From Jejubacter calystegiae (GTDB lineage: Bacteria; Pseudomonadota; Gammaproteobacteria; Enterobacterales; Enterobacteriaceae): a DNA stretch of 64,000 nucleotides. Below the pieces are notes generated by a model. The model was given only the letters and a program-made list of their open reading frames with translations. It ran no database searches and was not told the DNA's origin. The stretch is taken from positions 1,798,001 through 1,862,000 of the forward strand of contig NZ_CP040428.1 in NCBI RefSeq assembly GCF_005671395.1. Reading direction: 5' to 3'. Below, in pieces: positions 1 to 9,249 of this stretch (position 1 is its first letter; each line of letters opens with the position of its first letter). The position numbers were made by a program, and so were the translations under genes.

Positions 1-76
1 GGGATGTTAATGTCTGCCGGGAGTTAATAATTAATTAAGGATATCGTGGTCTCACCTTTTTTAAGTAGTGGTTATT

Positions 77-619
77 ATGAAAGCAATTAAAATTGCGGCG
101 CTGTCTGCCCTGTTAGTTTCCGGCTCTACCTTCGCAATGGGCGTAAGCTTTGAAGGCGGTAAAAACTGGACCAACCTGGAAGCCGAAATGGGCAAAAGTT
201 CCAGCGGCCTCTACCTGCAGGGTAACTGGCTGAAAAACGTTGACGACGGCACCCAGGTCGGCGGCGCGGGCATTGGCTATAACCTGGGCCTGGGTCCGGT
301 CATGGCGAACGTGGGGGCGAAAGCGCTCTACATCGGGCCGAAGAAAGGCGACAACGGCGTGGCCTTCCCGATCGGCGGCGGCCTTAGCGTAAACCTGACC
401 GACAGCATCGCGCTGTTCGGCGAAGGCTACGTGGCGCCGGAAGGGCTGAATAACAGCGTGAAAAACTACACCGAAGCTAATGCAGGCGTAAGCTGGAGTC
501 CCATCTCTCTGGTGACTCTGAAGGCCGGTTACCGCTACGCGGGCGTCGACGGCAAGCATGGCCGCCCGAGCCACACCCTGTATGACGGTCTGTACGCTTC
601 TGCTGGCGTGACCTTCTAA
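77..619 (+). CDS. YfaZ-family outer membrane protein
   Basis: The 180-residue product starts with a classical signal peptide (basic MKAIKI, hydrophobic core, cleavage probably after TFA at about residue 19). The mature part is rich in alternating Gly/aromatic/polar stretches and ends in ...YASAGVTF, a C-terminal Phe signature recognised by the BAM complex. Length and layout fit the YfaZ family of small outer-membrane beta-barrels, whose function is not established. The ATG at 77 is chosen over an in-frame GTG at 68 because the signal peptide begins there. The gene is monocistronic: a strong terminator follows 6 bases after the stop. A small barrel of another family cannot be excluded. Confidence 0.8.
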   Translation: MKAIKIAALSALLVSGSTFAMGVSFEGGKNWTNLEAEMGKSSSGLYLQGNWLKNVDDGTQVGGAGIGYNLGLGPVMANVGAKALYIGPKKGDNGVAFPIGGGLSVNLTDSIALFGEGYVAPEGLNNSVKNYTEANAGVSWSPISLVTLKAGYRYAGVDGKHGRPSHTLYDGLYASAGVTF

Positions 620-624
620 TATGA

Positions 625-659
625 TTACCCCGCCGCCTGGCGGGGTAATATCTTTTTTG
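625..659 (+). terminator. Rho-independent terminator of the yfaZ-like gene
   Basis: A perfect 10-bp inverted repeat TTACCCCGCC/GGCGGGGTAA with a 4-base loop is followed by TATCTTTTTT, immediately after the stop at 619. Confidence 0.9.
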
Positions 660-790
660 TTACATCATCCGCATCCGAAAATAATGATTTACCGTTTGTC
701 GCGGTTTTTAAAGGCTGTCCGGAAAAACAAATAAGTTTACGATGGCAGGCAGGAAATAGCGTCTTTATCCTGGTTATTTGATTGGCGGTG

Positions 791-832
791 AAAAAAATAA
801 TGGCGGCCAGCCAGTGCTGTCCGCCATTATTT
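791..832 (-). terminator. Terminator downstream of dolP
   Basis: The inverted repeat AATAATGGCGG (796-806) / CCGCCATTATT (821-831) is followed, on the minus strand, by a T-run (the A-run at 791-797). It lies just beyond the dolP stop at 851. Between 660 and 790 no further gene or signal is visible. Confidence 0.8.
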
Positions 833-850
833 TAGCGCTATGTTCCGGCG

Positions 851-1426
851 CTATTTAATGTAGTTAAAAGCGGTAGTGACGTGCTTCACGCCGCTGACCC
901 GGCTGGCGATATCTGCCGCGGCCTTACCTTCAGCTTCGGTGACGACGCCCAGCAGGAAGACTTCGCCGTTTTCGGTGGTGACCTTAACGTTAGAAGACTT
1001 CACCTGGTCGCTGGTCAGCAACTGGGAACGGACTTTGGTGGTGATCCAGGTATCCGAAGAGGCGGTACCCATGGTAACCGGCTGGCCCTGACGGATTTCG
1101 TTGTACACTTCGCTGGCGCCATCAACGCCCAGCGCAATCTGCTTAGCCTGTGCGGCCAGTTCGGTGCTGGGGGCCTGGCCGGTCAGCAGCACGCGGCTCT
1201 GATAAGCGGTGACGCTGATGCGCGCCTCTTTCTTCAACTGCTCATCTTTCGAGAGCGCATTATTCACGCGCAGCTCCAGGGTGCTGTCATCCACCTGGGT
1301 ACCCATAGTACGTGGGTCGGTGGCGGTCTTGGTGGCAACGGCGGCGCTACCGGCCACAACGGCGCCGACACAGCCTTGCAATAACAGGGCAGCCATCAAA
1401 ACTGCCAGGGGCGTTAATACCTTCAT
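851..1426 (-). CDS. dolP: Outer-membrane lipoprotein DolP (two BON domains)
   Basis: DolP (formerly YraP) is an outer-membrane lipoprotein that sits at the division site and supports envelope integrity and BAM activity. The 191-residue protein has a lipobox LLLQGC with Cys19 as the lipidated residue, followed by two BON domains (about residues 45-115 and 120-191). It ends ...VTTAFNYIK, and the length equals that of the E. coli protein. The ATG at 1426 has an AAAGGAGC ribosome site five bases upstream; in-frame starts further out lack one. Val at +2 does not oppose outer-membrane sorting. It lies 14 bases downstream of diaA in the lpoA-yraN-diaA-dolP cluster, the E. coli order. Confidence 0.97.
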   Translation of the reverse strand: MKVLTPLAVLMAALLLQGCVGAVVAGSAAVATKTATDPRTMGTQVDDSTLELRVNNALSKDEQLKKEARISVTAYQSRVLLTGQAPSTELAAQAKQIALGVDGASEVYNEIRQGQPVTMGTASSDTWITTKVRSQLLTSDQVKSSNVKVTTENGEVFLLGVVTEAEGKAAADIASRVSGVKHVTTAFNYIK

Positions 1427-1440
1427 GAGTGCTCCTTTCA

Positions 1441-2028
1441 TCATCCCGGTAAGGGAAATAAGGTGTTATCTATCAGATCGCACAGGCAGTTAACCGTCAG
1501 CATATGCATCTCCTGAATGCGTGCGCTGCGCTGGGAGGGAATGCGGATTTCCACATCCTGAGGCCCCAGCAGACCGGCCAGTTCACCGCCATCGTATCCG
1601 GTGAGTGCGACAATGGTCATATCCCTCGTCACTGCCGCCTCGACGGCTTTAACAATATCCCGGCTGTTGCCGCGCGTCGAGATCGCCAGCAGTACGTCTC
1701 CCGCCTGACCCAGCGCCCGAACCTGCTTGGCGTAAATCTCTTCCTGCAGGCGATCGTTGCTGATGGCCGTTAGCACCACGTTGTCGGCATTGAGCGCAAT
1801 GGCGGGCAGGCTGGGGCGTTCGGTTTCGAAACGGTTGATCATACTGGCGGCGAAGTGCTGGGCGTTGGCGGCGGAGGCGCCGTTACCACAGCACAGGATC
1901 TTATTGCCGTTAAGCAGAGACTGAACCAGCGTCATCGCCGCACGAGAAATGGCATCCGGAAGCGCTTCTGCCGCAGCTATCTGGGTTTGAATGCTTTCCG
2001 TAAAGCAGACTTTGATTCTTTCTAGCAC
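1441..2028 (-). CDS. diaA: DnaA initiator-associating protein DiaA (SIS domain)
   Basis: DiaA is a cytoplasmic homotetramer that binds several DnaA molecules and promotes timely initiation at oriC. The 195-residue product is almost entirely a sugar-isomerase (SIS) fold, with the [17 protein letters not shown] phosphosugar-binding loop near residues 46-62 and the STRGNS loop near residue 117. The start codon is GTG: the AAAGGA site lies five bases before it, and the following residues LERIK match the family N-terminus. The last residues (...LFPLPG) differ from the E. coli tail. It is part of the lpoA-yraN-diaA-dolP cluster; the gap to yraN is 26 bases. Confidence 0.97.
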   Translation of the reverse strand: MLERIKVCFTESIQTQIAAAEALPDAISRAAMTLVQSLLNGNKILCCGNGASAANAQHFAASMINRFETERPSLPAIALNADNVVLTAISNDRLQEEIYAKQVRALGQAGDVLLAISTRGNSRDIVKAVEAAVTRDMTIVALTGYDGGELAGLLGPQDVEIRIPSQRSARIQEMHMLTVNCLCDLIDNTLFPLPG

Positions 2029-2054
2029 GATAATCCTTTGAAATAAAATACAAA

Positions 2055-2453
2055 TTATCTGTTAAGGGTAAAAGCGTCGACGATCCACTCAGCCTCATCG
2101 CCGGTGAAGGCTAACACATCGAAACGGCAATCCACAGTGTCAAAACTCCCATTGTGGCGGGCAAGCCACGAACGGGCGGCACGCAGCAGTTTTTGCTGCT
2201 TGGCGTGCGTAACGCTGGCGACTGCGCCGCCGTAAAGAGAATTGCGCCGGTAGCGAACTTCCACAAAGACGATGGTGTGGCCCTGAGTCATGATCAGATC
2301 GATTTCACCGCCGGGGAGATGCGCGTTAGCGGCAAGGAAGCGCAGTCCCTTGCGCTCCAGCCAGCGGCGGGCGCGGGCCTCATAGCTCGCGCCCAACCGC
2401 TGGCGGTTTAGTAGCCCGCCGGAACGATGCGGCCTTGCTGGTACCTGAGCCAT
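2055..2453 (-). CDS. yraN: UPF0102 nuclease-fold protein YraN
   Basis: This is a small (132 aa) protein of the UPF0102 family, which has a restriction-endonuclease-like fold. The active-site-like pattern GGEIDLI...VFVEVR (about residues 48-67) is present, with Arg where many PD-(D/E)xK nucleases carry Lys, as is normal in this family. No reaction has been firmly assigned; a role in DNA processing or uptake has been suggested for the family. The gene overlaps the 3' end of lpoA by 46 bases, so the two are translationally linked. Start at the ATG giving MAQVPARPH. Confidence 0.93.
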   Translation of the reverse strand: MAQVPARPHRSGGLLNRQRLGASYEARARRWLERKGLRFLAANAHLPGGEIDLIMTQGHTIVFVEVRYRRNSLYGGAVASVTHAKQQKLLRAARSWLARHNGSFDTVDCRFDVLAFTGDEAEWIVDAFTLNR

Positions 2454-4537
2454 ACCATTTTCCGGCCAATCACGCAGTCCGGCGTGGCCGACAGGGTACC
2501 GGTATTCCCGTTGACCTGGTAGCCGGGCTGCTGGCGCATCTGCGAGAAGTTATTGGCGATGGTCCAGGCGTCCACGCCCATAGCGTACAGGCGCGCCAGC
2601 GAGTAGTCGCCGTTGGAAGCGCTTAACGCCTGCTGCATCAGGCCGGGGTTATCGCCAGCCAGCATGGAGATTTCGCTGAACTGCAGTCCTTCCATTTCCA
2701 GACGGAAGTCGGCCCCGGAACCGGCCTGGGCGCTACGCGAGCTGGCATAGAGCTGGACGCCGCTGTGGCTGCCGGTACGCATTGCGATAAGCGGCTTAAT
2801 CAGTGAAATCTCGTTACGGCTGGCCATAATCCAGGCGGAATCCACGCCGCCGCTGTTCTGACCGGCTGCGCTATCCGTTACCGGCGACGGCGTGCTGGTG
2901 ACGCTGTCTGCCGGTTGGCTACCGTTTACCGGAGTACCGGTCAGCGCAATGCCGGAGCCGCCGTTGATTTTCTGGCGCAGCTCACCGACCGAGCCGAATT
3001 TCTGCTGCAGGACGGTACCGCCGCCCAGGCTCTGCCACTGATCGACGAAGGCTTTAGAGACCCGATCGCCCAGGGCGCTGTAGGGCACCAGCAGCAGCGG
3101 AGCGCGCTTGCCCTGCTGCCAGATGTGATTGGCGGCATCGCGCGCTTCATCTTCTGGCGACAGCGCAAAGTAGCAGATGTTCGCTGTGGGGGTGACGTTT
3201 TCCGGCTGGTTCAGCGCCAGAATATTGAGCGGACTGTTGCTGGACGCCAGTTTATTGACGTTGTTTTTCAGCAGCGGTCCCACCACCAGCGAGGCGCCAT
3301 CGCGCTGGGCCTGGGCCAGGATCTGCTCAATAGGCTGGCTGGAGGTGTCGTACACCTGAATATTGGCCTGCGGGCGCGCCGGGGCGGTGGTTGCCTGCGG
3401 CGGCGTAGCTGCGGCCGCGTCGGTCTGCTGTTGCGGCGCCTGCGGGGCCTGTTCCTCCGTCTGCTGCGCGGAATCCAGCTGCGGCTGCGGGGTTTGCGAG
3501 CGTTCGCCGGTCAGATCGTCCACCGGGGCCGAGGAGGGGCTGGCAACGTCGTTGTTACTGGCTGCTTCCTGCTGGCTGTCGGCATCCGAAGCCTGCGCTG
3601 GCTGGTCCGCATTGGGGGCGGCGTCAGGAGCGTCCTGAGGCGCTGGCTGGGACTGGGGCGGCAGCGCCGGGCTGACGCCCGCGTTTTTCGCCGCCTCAAA
3701 GCCCTGCTGAATCGCGCGGCCAAAGACCGCCGCCTGGCCGTTTAACGGCAGCAGTAGCGCAATCTTATCGGTGGAAGCCGGTTTGTAGTTCTGGGCGTTG
3801 CTCAGCGCCGTCGGCAACTGGGTTGCAGCCGGGTTCTGCGGGTAACGGGTCTGCCAGTCTTTGATAGCCGACTGCATCATCTTCGGATCGCGGCGATTGG
3901 TGAACCAGACTTGCTGCAGATCCAGCCAGCCCTGTAAGGTGTTCTCATCGGCGTTGATCACCAGCGCTCTGGCCTGCTCCTGGGTCATGGCGGAAAGGGC
4001 CTGCCAGGTGGCGTCGATGTTCTTCTGCTTTGCGTCGCCCTTCAGCAGGGGCTCCTGGGCTACCAGTGCGCGCAGCAGATCGAGGGACGGCCGCCCCTGG
4101 CTTGCGTCGATACGGGCCTGCCAGTACCGCGCCTGCTGGGAAGCGGGAAGCTGCTCAACATCGAGCTGGTCCAGCGCGGAGGTCGCACCCTTGTAGTCCT
4201 TAGCGGCAATCTTCACCTGAGCGCTCAGCAACGTATATTCCTGACGCTGTGCGTCGGTCAGCTCAGTGGGTACCTGCTTCCATAGCTCGGTGGCCTGGCT
4301 GGTTTTCCCTTCTTGCAGCAGTGCACGAACGGCGAGTAATTGCCATGTCGTCTTGTTATTATCTGCATTCTGCTGCATTTGTTGCAGGTAGAACGCAGAG
4401 TTGGCCTTAGCGTCGCCCTGAAGCAGGGCGGTGTTTTTTTCCGGTGCCTGGGTGCCGCAGCCGGCAAAAAACAGGGCTGCCAGCACGACCGGCAGACAGC
4501 GCCCGGCCTTCGAACGAACTAATTTAGACGGTACCAT
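2408..4537 (-). CDS. lpoA: Outer-membrane lipoprotein LpoA, activator of PBP1a
   Basis: LpoA is the outer-membrane lipoprotein that reaches through peptidoglycan to stimulate penicillin-binding protein 1a. The 709-residue product has a lipobox FFAGC (Cys27), an N-terminal TPR-like helical domain (about 30-260) and a C-terminal periplasmic-binding-protein-like domain. The C-terminal part is interrupted by a long linker rich in Gln, Pro, Ala and Asp (about residues 290-395). The protein is some 30 residues longer than E. coli LpoA (678), and the linker is the obvious place for the difference. The gene diverges from rsmI across 61 bases and overlaps yraN. Confidence 0.96.
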   Translation of the reverse strand: MVPSKLVRSKAGRCLPVVLAALFFAGCGTQAPEKNTALLQGDAKANSAFYLQQMQQNADNNKTTWQLLAVRALLQEGKTSQATELWKQVPTELTDAQRQEYTLLSAQVKIAAKDYKGATSALDQLDVEQLPASQQARYWQARIDASQGRPSLDLLRALVAQEPLLKGDAKQKNIDATWQALSAMTQEQARALVINADENTLQGWLDLQQVWFTNRRDPKMMQSAIKDWQTRYPQNPAATQLPTALSNAQNYKPASTDKIALLLPLNGQAAVFGRAIQQGFEAAKNAGVSPALPPQSQPAPQDAPDAAPNADQPAQASDADSQQEAASNNDVASPSSAPVDDLTGERSQTPQPQLDSAQQTEEQAPQAPQQQTDAAAATPPQATTAPARPQANIQVYDTSSQPIEQILAQAQRDGASLVVGPLLKNNVNKLASSNSPLNILALNQPENVTPTANICYFALSPEDEARDAANHIWQQGKRAPLLLVPYSALGDRVSKAFVDQWQSLGGGTVLQQKFGSVGELRQKINGGSGIALTGTPVNGSQPADSVTSTPSPVTDSAAGQNSGGVDSAWIMASRNEISLIKPLIAMRTGSHSGVQLYASSRSAQAGSGADFRLEMEGLQFSEISMLAGDNPGLMQQALSASNGDYSLARLYAMGVDAWTIANNFSQMRQQPGYQVNGNTGTLSATPDCVIGRKMVWLRYQQGRIVPAGY

Positions 4538-4598
4538 ACTGTATCCAGTGCTTTTCTACTCAGTGCACAAATATTAATTCGGCAATAGAGATGAAACA

Positions 4599-5462
4599 AT
4601 GAAACAACACGATTCAACGGCGATTTCTGGCGGTACGCTTTATATTGTGCCTACGCCCATCGGCAATCTGGGCGACATCACGCAGCGTGCGCTGGAGGTG
4701 TTGCAGGCCGTTGATCTCATTGCCGCGGAGGATACCCGCCATACCGGGCTGTTGCTACAGCATTTTGCGATTAATGCGCGTCTGTTCGCGCTACATGACC
4801 ACAATGAGCAGCAAAAAGCGGAAATTTTGCGTAGCAGATTGCAGGAAGGGCAAAGCATTGCCCTGGTTTCCGATGCCGGCACGCCGCTGATTAACGATCC
4901 TGGCTATCATCTGGTGCGTGCCTGTCGGGAAGCGGGGATTAAAGTGGTGCCGCTGCCGGGCCCCTGCGCGGCCATTACCGCCCTGAGCGCCGCCGGTCTG
5001 CCTTCCGATCGCTTCTGTTACGAGGGATTTCTGCCTGCGAAATCGAAAGGGCGCCGCGATGCGCTTCAGGCGCTGGAAAACGAGCCGCGCACTCTGATCT
5101 TCTACGAATCCACCCATCGACTGCTGGAAAGCCTGGAAGATATCCGCAGCGTATTGGGCGATACGCGCTATGTGGTGCTGGCGCGCGAACTGACCAAAAC
5201 CTGGGAGACCATTCACGGCGCGCCGGCGGCAGAGCTGCTGGCGTGGGTGAAAGAGGATGAAAATCGCCGCAAGGGCGAGATGGTGCTGATCGTCGAGGGC
5301 CATAAGGCGCAGGAAGAGGCGCTGCCCGCCGATGCCCTGCGCACCCTGGCGCTGTTGCAGGCCGAACTGCCGCTGAAAAAGGCGGCCCAGCTAACGGCCG
5401 AAATCCACGGCGTGAAGAAAAACGCGCTGTATAAATACGCGCTGGAGCAGCAGGGAGAATAA
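4599..5462 (+). CDS. rsmI: 16S rRNA (cytidine1402-2'-O)-methyltransferase RsmI
   Basis: RsmI methylates the 2'-O of C1402 in the decoding centre of 16S rRNA using S-adenosylmethionine. The 287-residue protein shows the family signatures in order: [10 protein letters not shown] near residue 17, AAEDTRHTG near 44, [16 protein letters not shown] near 88 and the [15 protein letters not shown] loop near 120, with the tetrapyrrole-methylase fold throughout. It is divergent from lpoA, as in E. coli. Three bases after its stop begins the fic gene, whose TTG start relies on a ribosome site lying inside the 3' end of rsmI, so the two are probably cotranscribed. Confidence 0.96.
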   Translation: MKQHDSTAISGGTLYIVPTPIGNLGDITQRALEVLQAVDLIAAEDTRHTGLLLQHFAINARLFALHDHNEQQKAEILRSRLQEGQSIALVSDAGTPLINDPGYHLVRACREAGIKVVPLPGPCAAITALSAAGLPSDRFCYEGFLPAKSKGRRDALQALENEPRTLIFYESTHRLLESLEDIRSVLGDTRYVVLARELTKTWETIHGAPAAELLAWVKEDENRRKGEMVLIVEGHKAQEEALPADALRTLALLQAELPLKKAAQLTAEIHGVKKNALYKYALEQQGE

Positions 5463-5465
5463 CCA

Positions 5466-6467
5466 TTGAGCCGCTATCAGCCGCCTTTAACCATTACGCC
5501 ATCAGTCCTCAATCTGGTTGTTGAGATAGGTGAACTGCTAGGTTTTTGGGCGGCTCAGGCGGGAAGAGCGTCGCCGTTACTGCGTAAAGAGAACCGAATC
5601 CGTACTATTCAGGCATCGCTGGCCATTGAGCATAACTCGTTAACCACCGGGCAGGTGACTGCGATTATGGACGGGAAGCGTGTGCTGGCGCCTGAAAAAG
5701 AGATTCAGGAGGTACGGAATGCCATTCTGGCTTATGACAAAATGCCCGCCTGGAAGGCCTGGCGCCTTCAGGATCTTCTTAGCGCACATCGCCTGCTGAT
5801 GACCGGCCTGGTGGATTCCCCCGGGCAAGTCAGGCAGGGCGATGTAGGTATATATCGTGGCAGCCAACTGGTACATATGGCTCCTCCTGCATCTCAGCTT
5901 TCGCGTCTGCTGGACGATCTTCTTTCCTGGCTTCGGAGTACGGAGCTGCACCCGCTGATTGCCAGTTCTGTATTTCATTATGAATTTGAATTTATTCACC
6001 CTTTCCTGGATGGTAACGGGCGCATGGGGCGGCTGTGGCAAACGCTGATCCTGAGCCAATGGCGTATTGAACTATCCTGGTTGCCAGTGGAAACCCTGAT
6101 CCATCATCAACAGCAGCGCTATTACCAGATACTGAGAGAATGTGATAAAGCCAGTGACTGCTCTGCATTTGTTGAGTTTATGCTGATGAATATCCGCTCG
6201 GCACTGCAGGAAGGGATAGCGCAAAAGGCGAATGTGTCGGAACAAATGTCGGAACAAATGTCGGAACAAAAAACGTATTTTCCGACGTCGATGGAAGTCC
6301 GCATTCTCCAGCAGTTGAAACAGGAACCGCGCTTAACGGCTGCTAATCTGGCGGCAGTGCTAGGGGTCAGTGCCAGAACAGTGGAGCGTCATTTGCAAAA
6401 ACTGCAGCACGAAGGGAAGTTACAGCGCGCAGGTGCGAGAAAAGGCGGATTTTGGCGCATTCTGTAA
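5466..6467 (+). CDS. Fic-domain protein with C-terminal winged helix
   Basis: Fic enzymes usually transfer AMP from ATP to a hydroxyl side chain of a target protein. The core motif HPFLDGNGRMGR is intact at residues 178-189 with catalytic His178. An N-terminal SLAIEHN segment (Ser51-Asn57) matches the autoinhibitory (S/T)xxxE(G/N) helix, with Glu55 as the inhibitory residue. Residues about 275-333 form a helix-turn-helix (LTAANLAAVLGVSARTVERH), suggesting DNA binding or autoregulation. The start is TTG with GGAGAA six bases upstream. Between core and HTH lies a 12-bp in-frame tandem repeat encoding SEQM. The gene sits between rsmI and garD, a position where E. coli has no such gene, so it is probably acquired. 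The target is unknown. Confidence 0.88.
   Translation: MSRYQPPLTITPSVLNLVVEIGELLGFWAAQAGRASPLLRKENRIRTIQASLAIEHNSLTTGQVTAIMDGKRVLAPEKEIQEVRNAILAYDKMPAWKAWRLQDLLSAHRLLMTGLVDSPGQVRQGDVGIYRGSQLVHMAPPASQLSRLLDDLLSWLRSTELHPLIASSVFHYEFEFIHPFLDGNGRMGRLWQTLILSQWRIELSWLPVETLIHHQQQRYYQILRECDKASDCSAFVEFMLMNIRSALQEGIAQKANVSEQMSEQMSEQKTYFPTSMEVRILQQLKQEPRLTAANLAAVLGVSARTVERHLQKLQHEGKLQRAGARKGGFWRIL
6237..6270 (+). repeat. In-frame 12-bp tandem repeat in fic linker
   Basis: The unit TCGGAACAAATG occurs at 6237-6248 and 6249-6260, with a partial third copy at 6261-6270. It encodes repeated Ser-Glu-Gln-Met between the Fic core and the winged helix. Unit length is a multiple of three, so copy-number changes would alter linker length without a frameshift. 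Confidence 0.85.
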
Positions 6468-6506
6468 GCCACGGCAGCCCGCAGAAACGGGCTGCCGCCG
6501 TCGATA

Positions 6507-8078
6507 TCAGGTCACCGGCGCCGGGTTGAACACCGCCAGCTGGTTGTGCAGCCCCCACTGGTCGGAAAAGGTCTTTTTACGGCCGCTCGCCACGTCAAGA
6601 ATCAGGTGAAACAGGCGCCAGCCTACCTCTTCGATGCTCTCCTCGCCGGTGGCGATGGTACCGGCATTGATATCCATTAAGTCATACCAGCGTCTGGCCA
6701 GCTCGCTGCGGGTCGCCATCTTGATGACCGGTACTGCCACCAGACCGTAGGGAGTGCCGCGTCCGGTGGTGAAGACCTGTAAGGTAATGCCGGATGCCAC
6801 CTGCTGGGTGCCGCAGACGAAGTCGCTGGCCGGGGTGGCGGCGTAGATCAGGCCACGGCGGGTAGGGCGCTGGCCGGGTGACAGCACTTCGGCGATGGCG
6901 CTCTGGCCCGATTTAGCGATGGAGCCCAGCGCCTTTTCCACCACGTTCGCCAGCCCCCCTTTCTTGTTGCCCGGTGACGGGTTGGCGCTGCGGTCGGTGC
7001 GTCCGGCATTCAGGTAGTCGTCGTACCAGGCCATCTCTTCCAGCAGCCTTTTCCCTACCTCCACATCGGCGGCGCGCGGGGTGAGCAGATGGATGGCGTC
7101 GCGTACCTCGGTGACTTCGGAAAACATCACCGTAGCGCCGCAGCGCACCAGCAGGTCCGAGGCAAAACCCACTGCCGGGTTCGCGGTGACGCCAGAAAAC
7201 GCATCGCTGCCGCCGCACTGCATTCCCACCACCAGTTCAGATGCCGGGCAAGTTTCGCGGGTCCGCTGATTCAGTTTTTCCAGATGGCGGCGGGCTACCG
7301 CCAGGATATCGTCCACCATCGAGCGGAAACCCTGGTGATGTTCATCCTGCAGCCGCACCACGCTTGCGGCGTCTACGGCAATGGGCGTGACATCTTCGGT
7401 TCCCTGCAGCAGCCGTTCCGGCTGGAGCTTTTCGCAACCCAGCCCCACCACCATCACTTCGCCGCCGAAGTTCGGGTTCAGGGCCAGATTATGGATGGTA
7501 CGGATGGGGATGACGGCAGCCGGCGCGTTAATCGCCACGCCGCAGCCGTAGAGGTGATTAAGCCCCACCACGCCATCGACGTTGGGATATTCAGGCAGCA
7601 GATCGCGCTCGATAATCTTCACCACATAGTCCACCACGCCGGAAACGCACTGGACGCTGGTGGTAATGCCCAGCAGATTTTTGGTGCCTACGCTGCCGTC
7701 GGCATTGCGGTAGCCTTCGAAAGTGTAGCCATCCAGGGGCGGCAGCGGTTCCGGTACCCGGTTTGCCAGGGGCAGGCTTTCCAGCGGCGGCGCTTCGGGC
7801 AGGGCGACCAGCGATTCGTCGATCCAGCTTCCCTGGGGAATGGCGCGCAGCGCATAGCCGATGATCTCGCCATAGCGCACGATGGCGCCGCCGTCGGCGA
7901 TATCCGTCAGGGCGACCTTATGACCCTGAGGAATGTGTTCGGTTAGCGTCAGACCGTCCGGAAAATGGGTTCCGGCCTTCAGGCCGCCGTCGTTGACGAT
8001 GATGGCGACGTTATCCTGGGGGTTAACCCGGATGTAAAACGGCAGCGATACGGGTTGTGCGATTTCCGGATTGCTCAT
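6507..8078 (-). CDS. garD: Galactarate dehydratase GarD
   Basis: GarD dehydrates galactarate (mucate) to 5-keto-4-deoxy-D-glucarate, the first step of the pathway continued by garL, garR and garK, which diverge from it here. The 523-residue length equals E. coli GarD. The N-terminal SAF-like domain (about 1-100) is followed by the UxaA-type catalytic domain with [21 protein letters not shown] and the C-terminal TTGRGTPYG stretch. Expression is likely co-regulated with garLRK from the shared 369-base divergent region, by CRP and a CdaR-type activator by analogy with E. coli. Confidence 0.96.
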   Translation of the reverse strand: MSNPEIAQPVSLPFYIRVNPQDNVAIIVNDGGLKAGTHFPDGLTLTEHIPQGHKVALTDIADGGAIVRYGEIIGYALRAIPQGSWIDESLVALPEAPPLESLPLANRVPEPLPPLDGYTFEGYRNADGSVGTKNLLGITTSVQCVSGVVDYVVKIIERDLLPEYPNVDGVVGLNHLYGCGVAINAPAAVIPIRTIHNLALNPNFGGEVMVVGLGCEKLQPERLLQGTEDVTPIAVDAASVVRLQDEHHQGFRSMVDDILAVARRHLEKLNQRTRETCPASELVVGMQCGGSDAFSGVTANPAVGFASDLLVRCGATVMFSEVTEVRDAIHLLTPRAADVEVGKRLLEEMAWYDDYLNAGRTDRSANPSPGNKKGGLANVVEKALGSIAKSGQSAIAEVLSPGQRPTRRGLIYAATPASDFVCGTQQVASGITLQVFTTGRGTPYGLVAVPVIKMATRSELARRWYDLMDINAGTIATGEESIEEVGWRLFHLILDVASGRKKTFSDQWGLHNQLAVFNPAPVT

Positions 8079-8206
8079 TGTTCACCTGTCTCCAGCGCTC
8101 TGTTTACGCGTGTTATTCGTTATTTCACAGATATCAGGCAGCCCAATTTCACAGCGCTGCCCCGGGGATGTGGTTAAAAAGGATGCGGTAATGCCAGACG
8201 GGAAAA

Positions 8207-8222
8207 TGTGATTTAACTCACT
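8207..8222 (+). promoter_or_regulatory. CRP-binding site in the garD/garL divergent region
   Basis: TGTGATTTAACTCACT matches the CRP consensus TGTGA-N6-TCACA in 9 of 10 conserved positions. It lies between the divergent garD and garLRK genes, consistent with catabolite control of galactarate use. Apart from this site and the palindromes at 8267-8286 and 8332-8345, the 369-base gap holds nothing recognisable as a gene. Confidence 0.7.
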
Positions 8223-8266
8223 CTGAGCGGCAAAGCCCCGGGGGACAGGGGCTGCAAAATCTAAAT

Positions 8267-8286
8267 CTGTGGGTAATCCCCCACAG
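8267..8286. promoter_or_regulatory. 20-bp palindrome, candidate operator of the gar genes
   Basis: CTGTGGG-N6-CCCACAG is a perfect 7+7 inverted repeat 45 bases downstream of the CRP site and 162 bases before garL. A second shorter palindrome (TGGGC-ATAC-GCCCA) lies at 8332-8345. Either could bind the pathway activator; neither is a terminator because no T-run follows. The assignment to a specific regulator is inference. Confidence 0.4.
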
Positions 8287-8447
8287 AGTCAGTCAGATGA
8301 CCATAAAAAAACGTAACGCCAAATCATCTCCTGGGCATACGCCCAATGTCGCCCGGAGGAGAGCGGCTTATACTGGATGACAGTTCAGTCTCCGTAAATG
8401 GGCCGCCCGGCGCGCCAGAACTCACCTCTCAGACAAGGGTTAACCCA

Positions 8448-9218
8448 ATGAATAAAAATATCTTTCCTAACCCCTTTAAGGCTGCCCTGGCAGCACAGCA
8501 GATTCAGATTGGCTGCTGGAGCGCGCTGGCGAACCCCATCAGCACCGAGGTGCTGGGCCTGGCGGGTTTCGACTGGATCGTGCTGGACGGCGAACATGCT
8601 CCAAACGATATCACCACCTTTATTCCCCAACTGATGGCCTTGCAGGGTAGCGGTAGCGCGCCGGTTGTACGGGCGCCGACCAACGATCCGGTGGTTATCA
8701 AGCGGCTGTTGGACATCGGTTTTTATAACTTCCTGATCCCTTTTGTCGAAACCGCGGAAGAGGCGCGACAGGCGGTGGCGTCCACCCGCTATCCGCCTCA
8801 GGGGATTCGCGGCGTGTCGGTTTCGCATCGTAGTAACTGCTACGGCACGGCGCCGGACTACTTCCGCCAGATCAACGACAACATCAGCGTGCTGGTGCAG
8901 ATAGAAAGCCAGTTGGGGGTCGATAACCTGGATGCCATTGCTGACACCGACGGCGTGGACGGTATTTTCGTGGGGCCCGGCGATCTTTCGGCCGCGCTGG
9001 GGTATTTGGGCGAGCCGGGGCATCCGGAGGTTCAGCGGGTCATTACCCATATCTTTGAGCGCGCCAGGGCGCACGGCAAGCCTTCCGGCATTCTGGCGCC
9101 GGTAGAGGCGGACGCCCGACGCTACCTGGAGTGGGGCGCCACCTTTGTGGCGGTGGGCAGCGATCTTGGGGTCTTCCGCGCCGCCACCCAGAATCTGGCG
9201 GACCGCTTTAAAAAGTAA
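8448..9218 (+). CDS. garL: 5-keto-4-deoxy-D-glucarate aldolase GarL
   Basis: GarL is a class II, Mg-dependent aldolase of the HpcH/HpaI family that splits 5-keto-4-deoxy-D-glucarate into pyruvate and tartronate semialdehyde. The 256-residue product has the same length as the E. coli enzyme and carries [13 protein letters not shown] near the N-terminus, the [13 protein letters not shown] segment and [15 protein letters not shown]. The ATG at 8448 begins [11 protein letters not shown] with AAGGG eight bases upstream; longer in-frame forms run through the regulatory region and are unlikely. It is the first gene of garL-garR-garK; the transporter gene garP that precedes garL in E. coli is absent. 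Confidence 0.96.
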   Translation: MNKNIFPNPFKAALAAQQIQIGCWSALANPISTEVLGLAGFDWIVLDGEHAPNDITTFIPQLMALQGSGSAPVVRAPTNDPVVIKRLLDIGFYNFLIPFVETAEEARQAVASTRYPPQGIRGVSVSHRSNCYGTAPDYFRQINDNISVLVQIESQLGVDNLDAIADTDGVDGIFVGPGDLSAALGYLGEPGHPEVQRVITHIFERARAHGKPSGILAPVEADARRYLEWGATFVAVGSDLGVFRAATQNLADRFKK

Positions 9219-9249
9219 TCACATAACGAATTATCAGGAGAACAACGTC

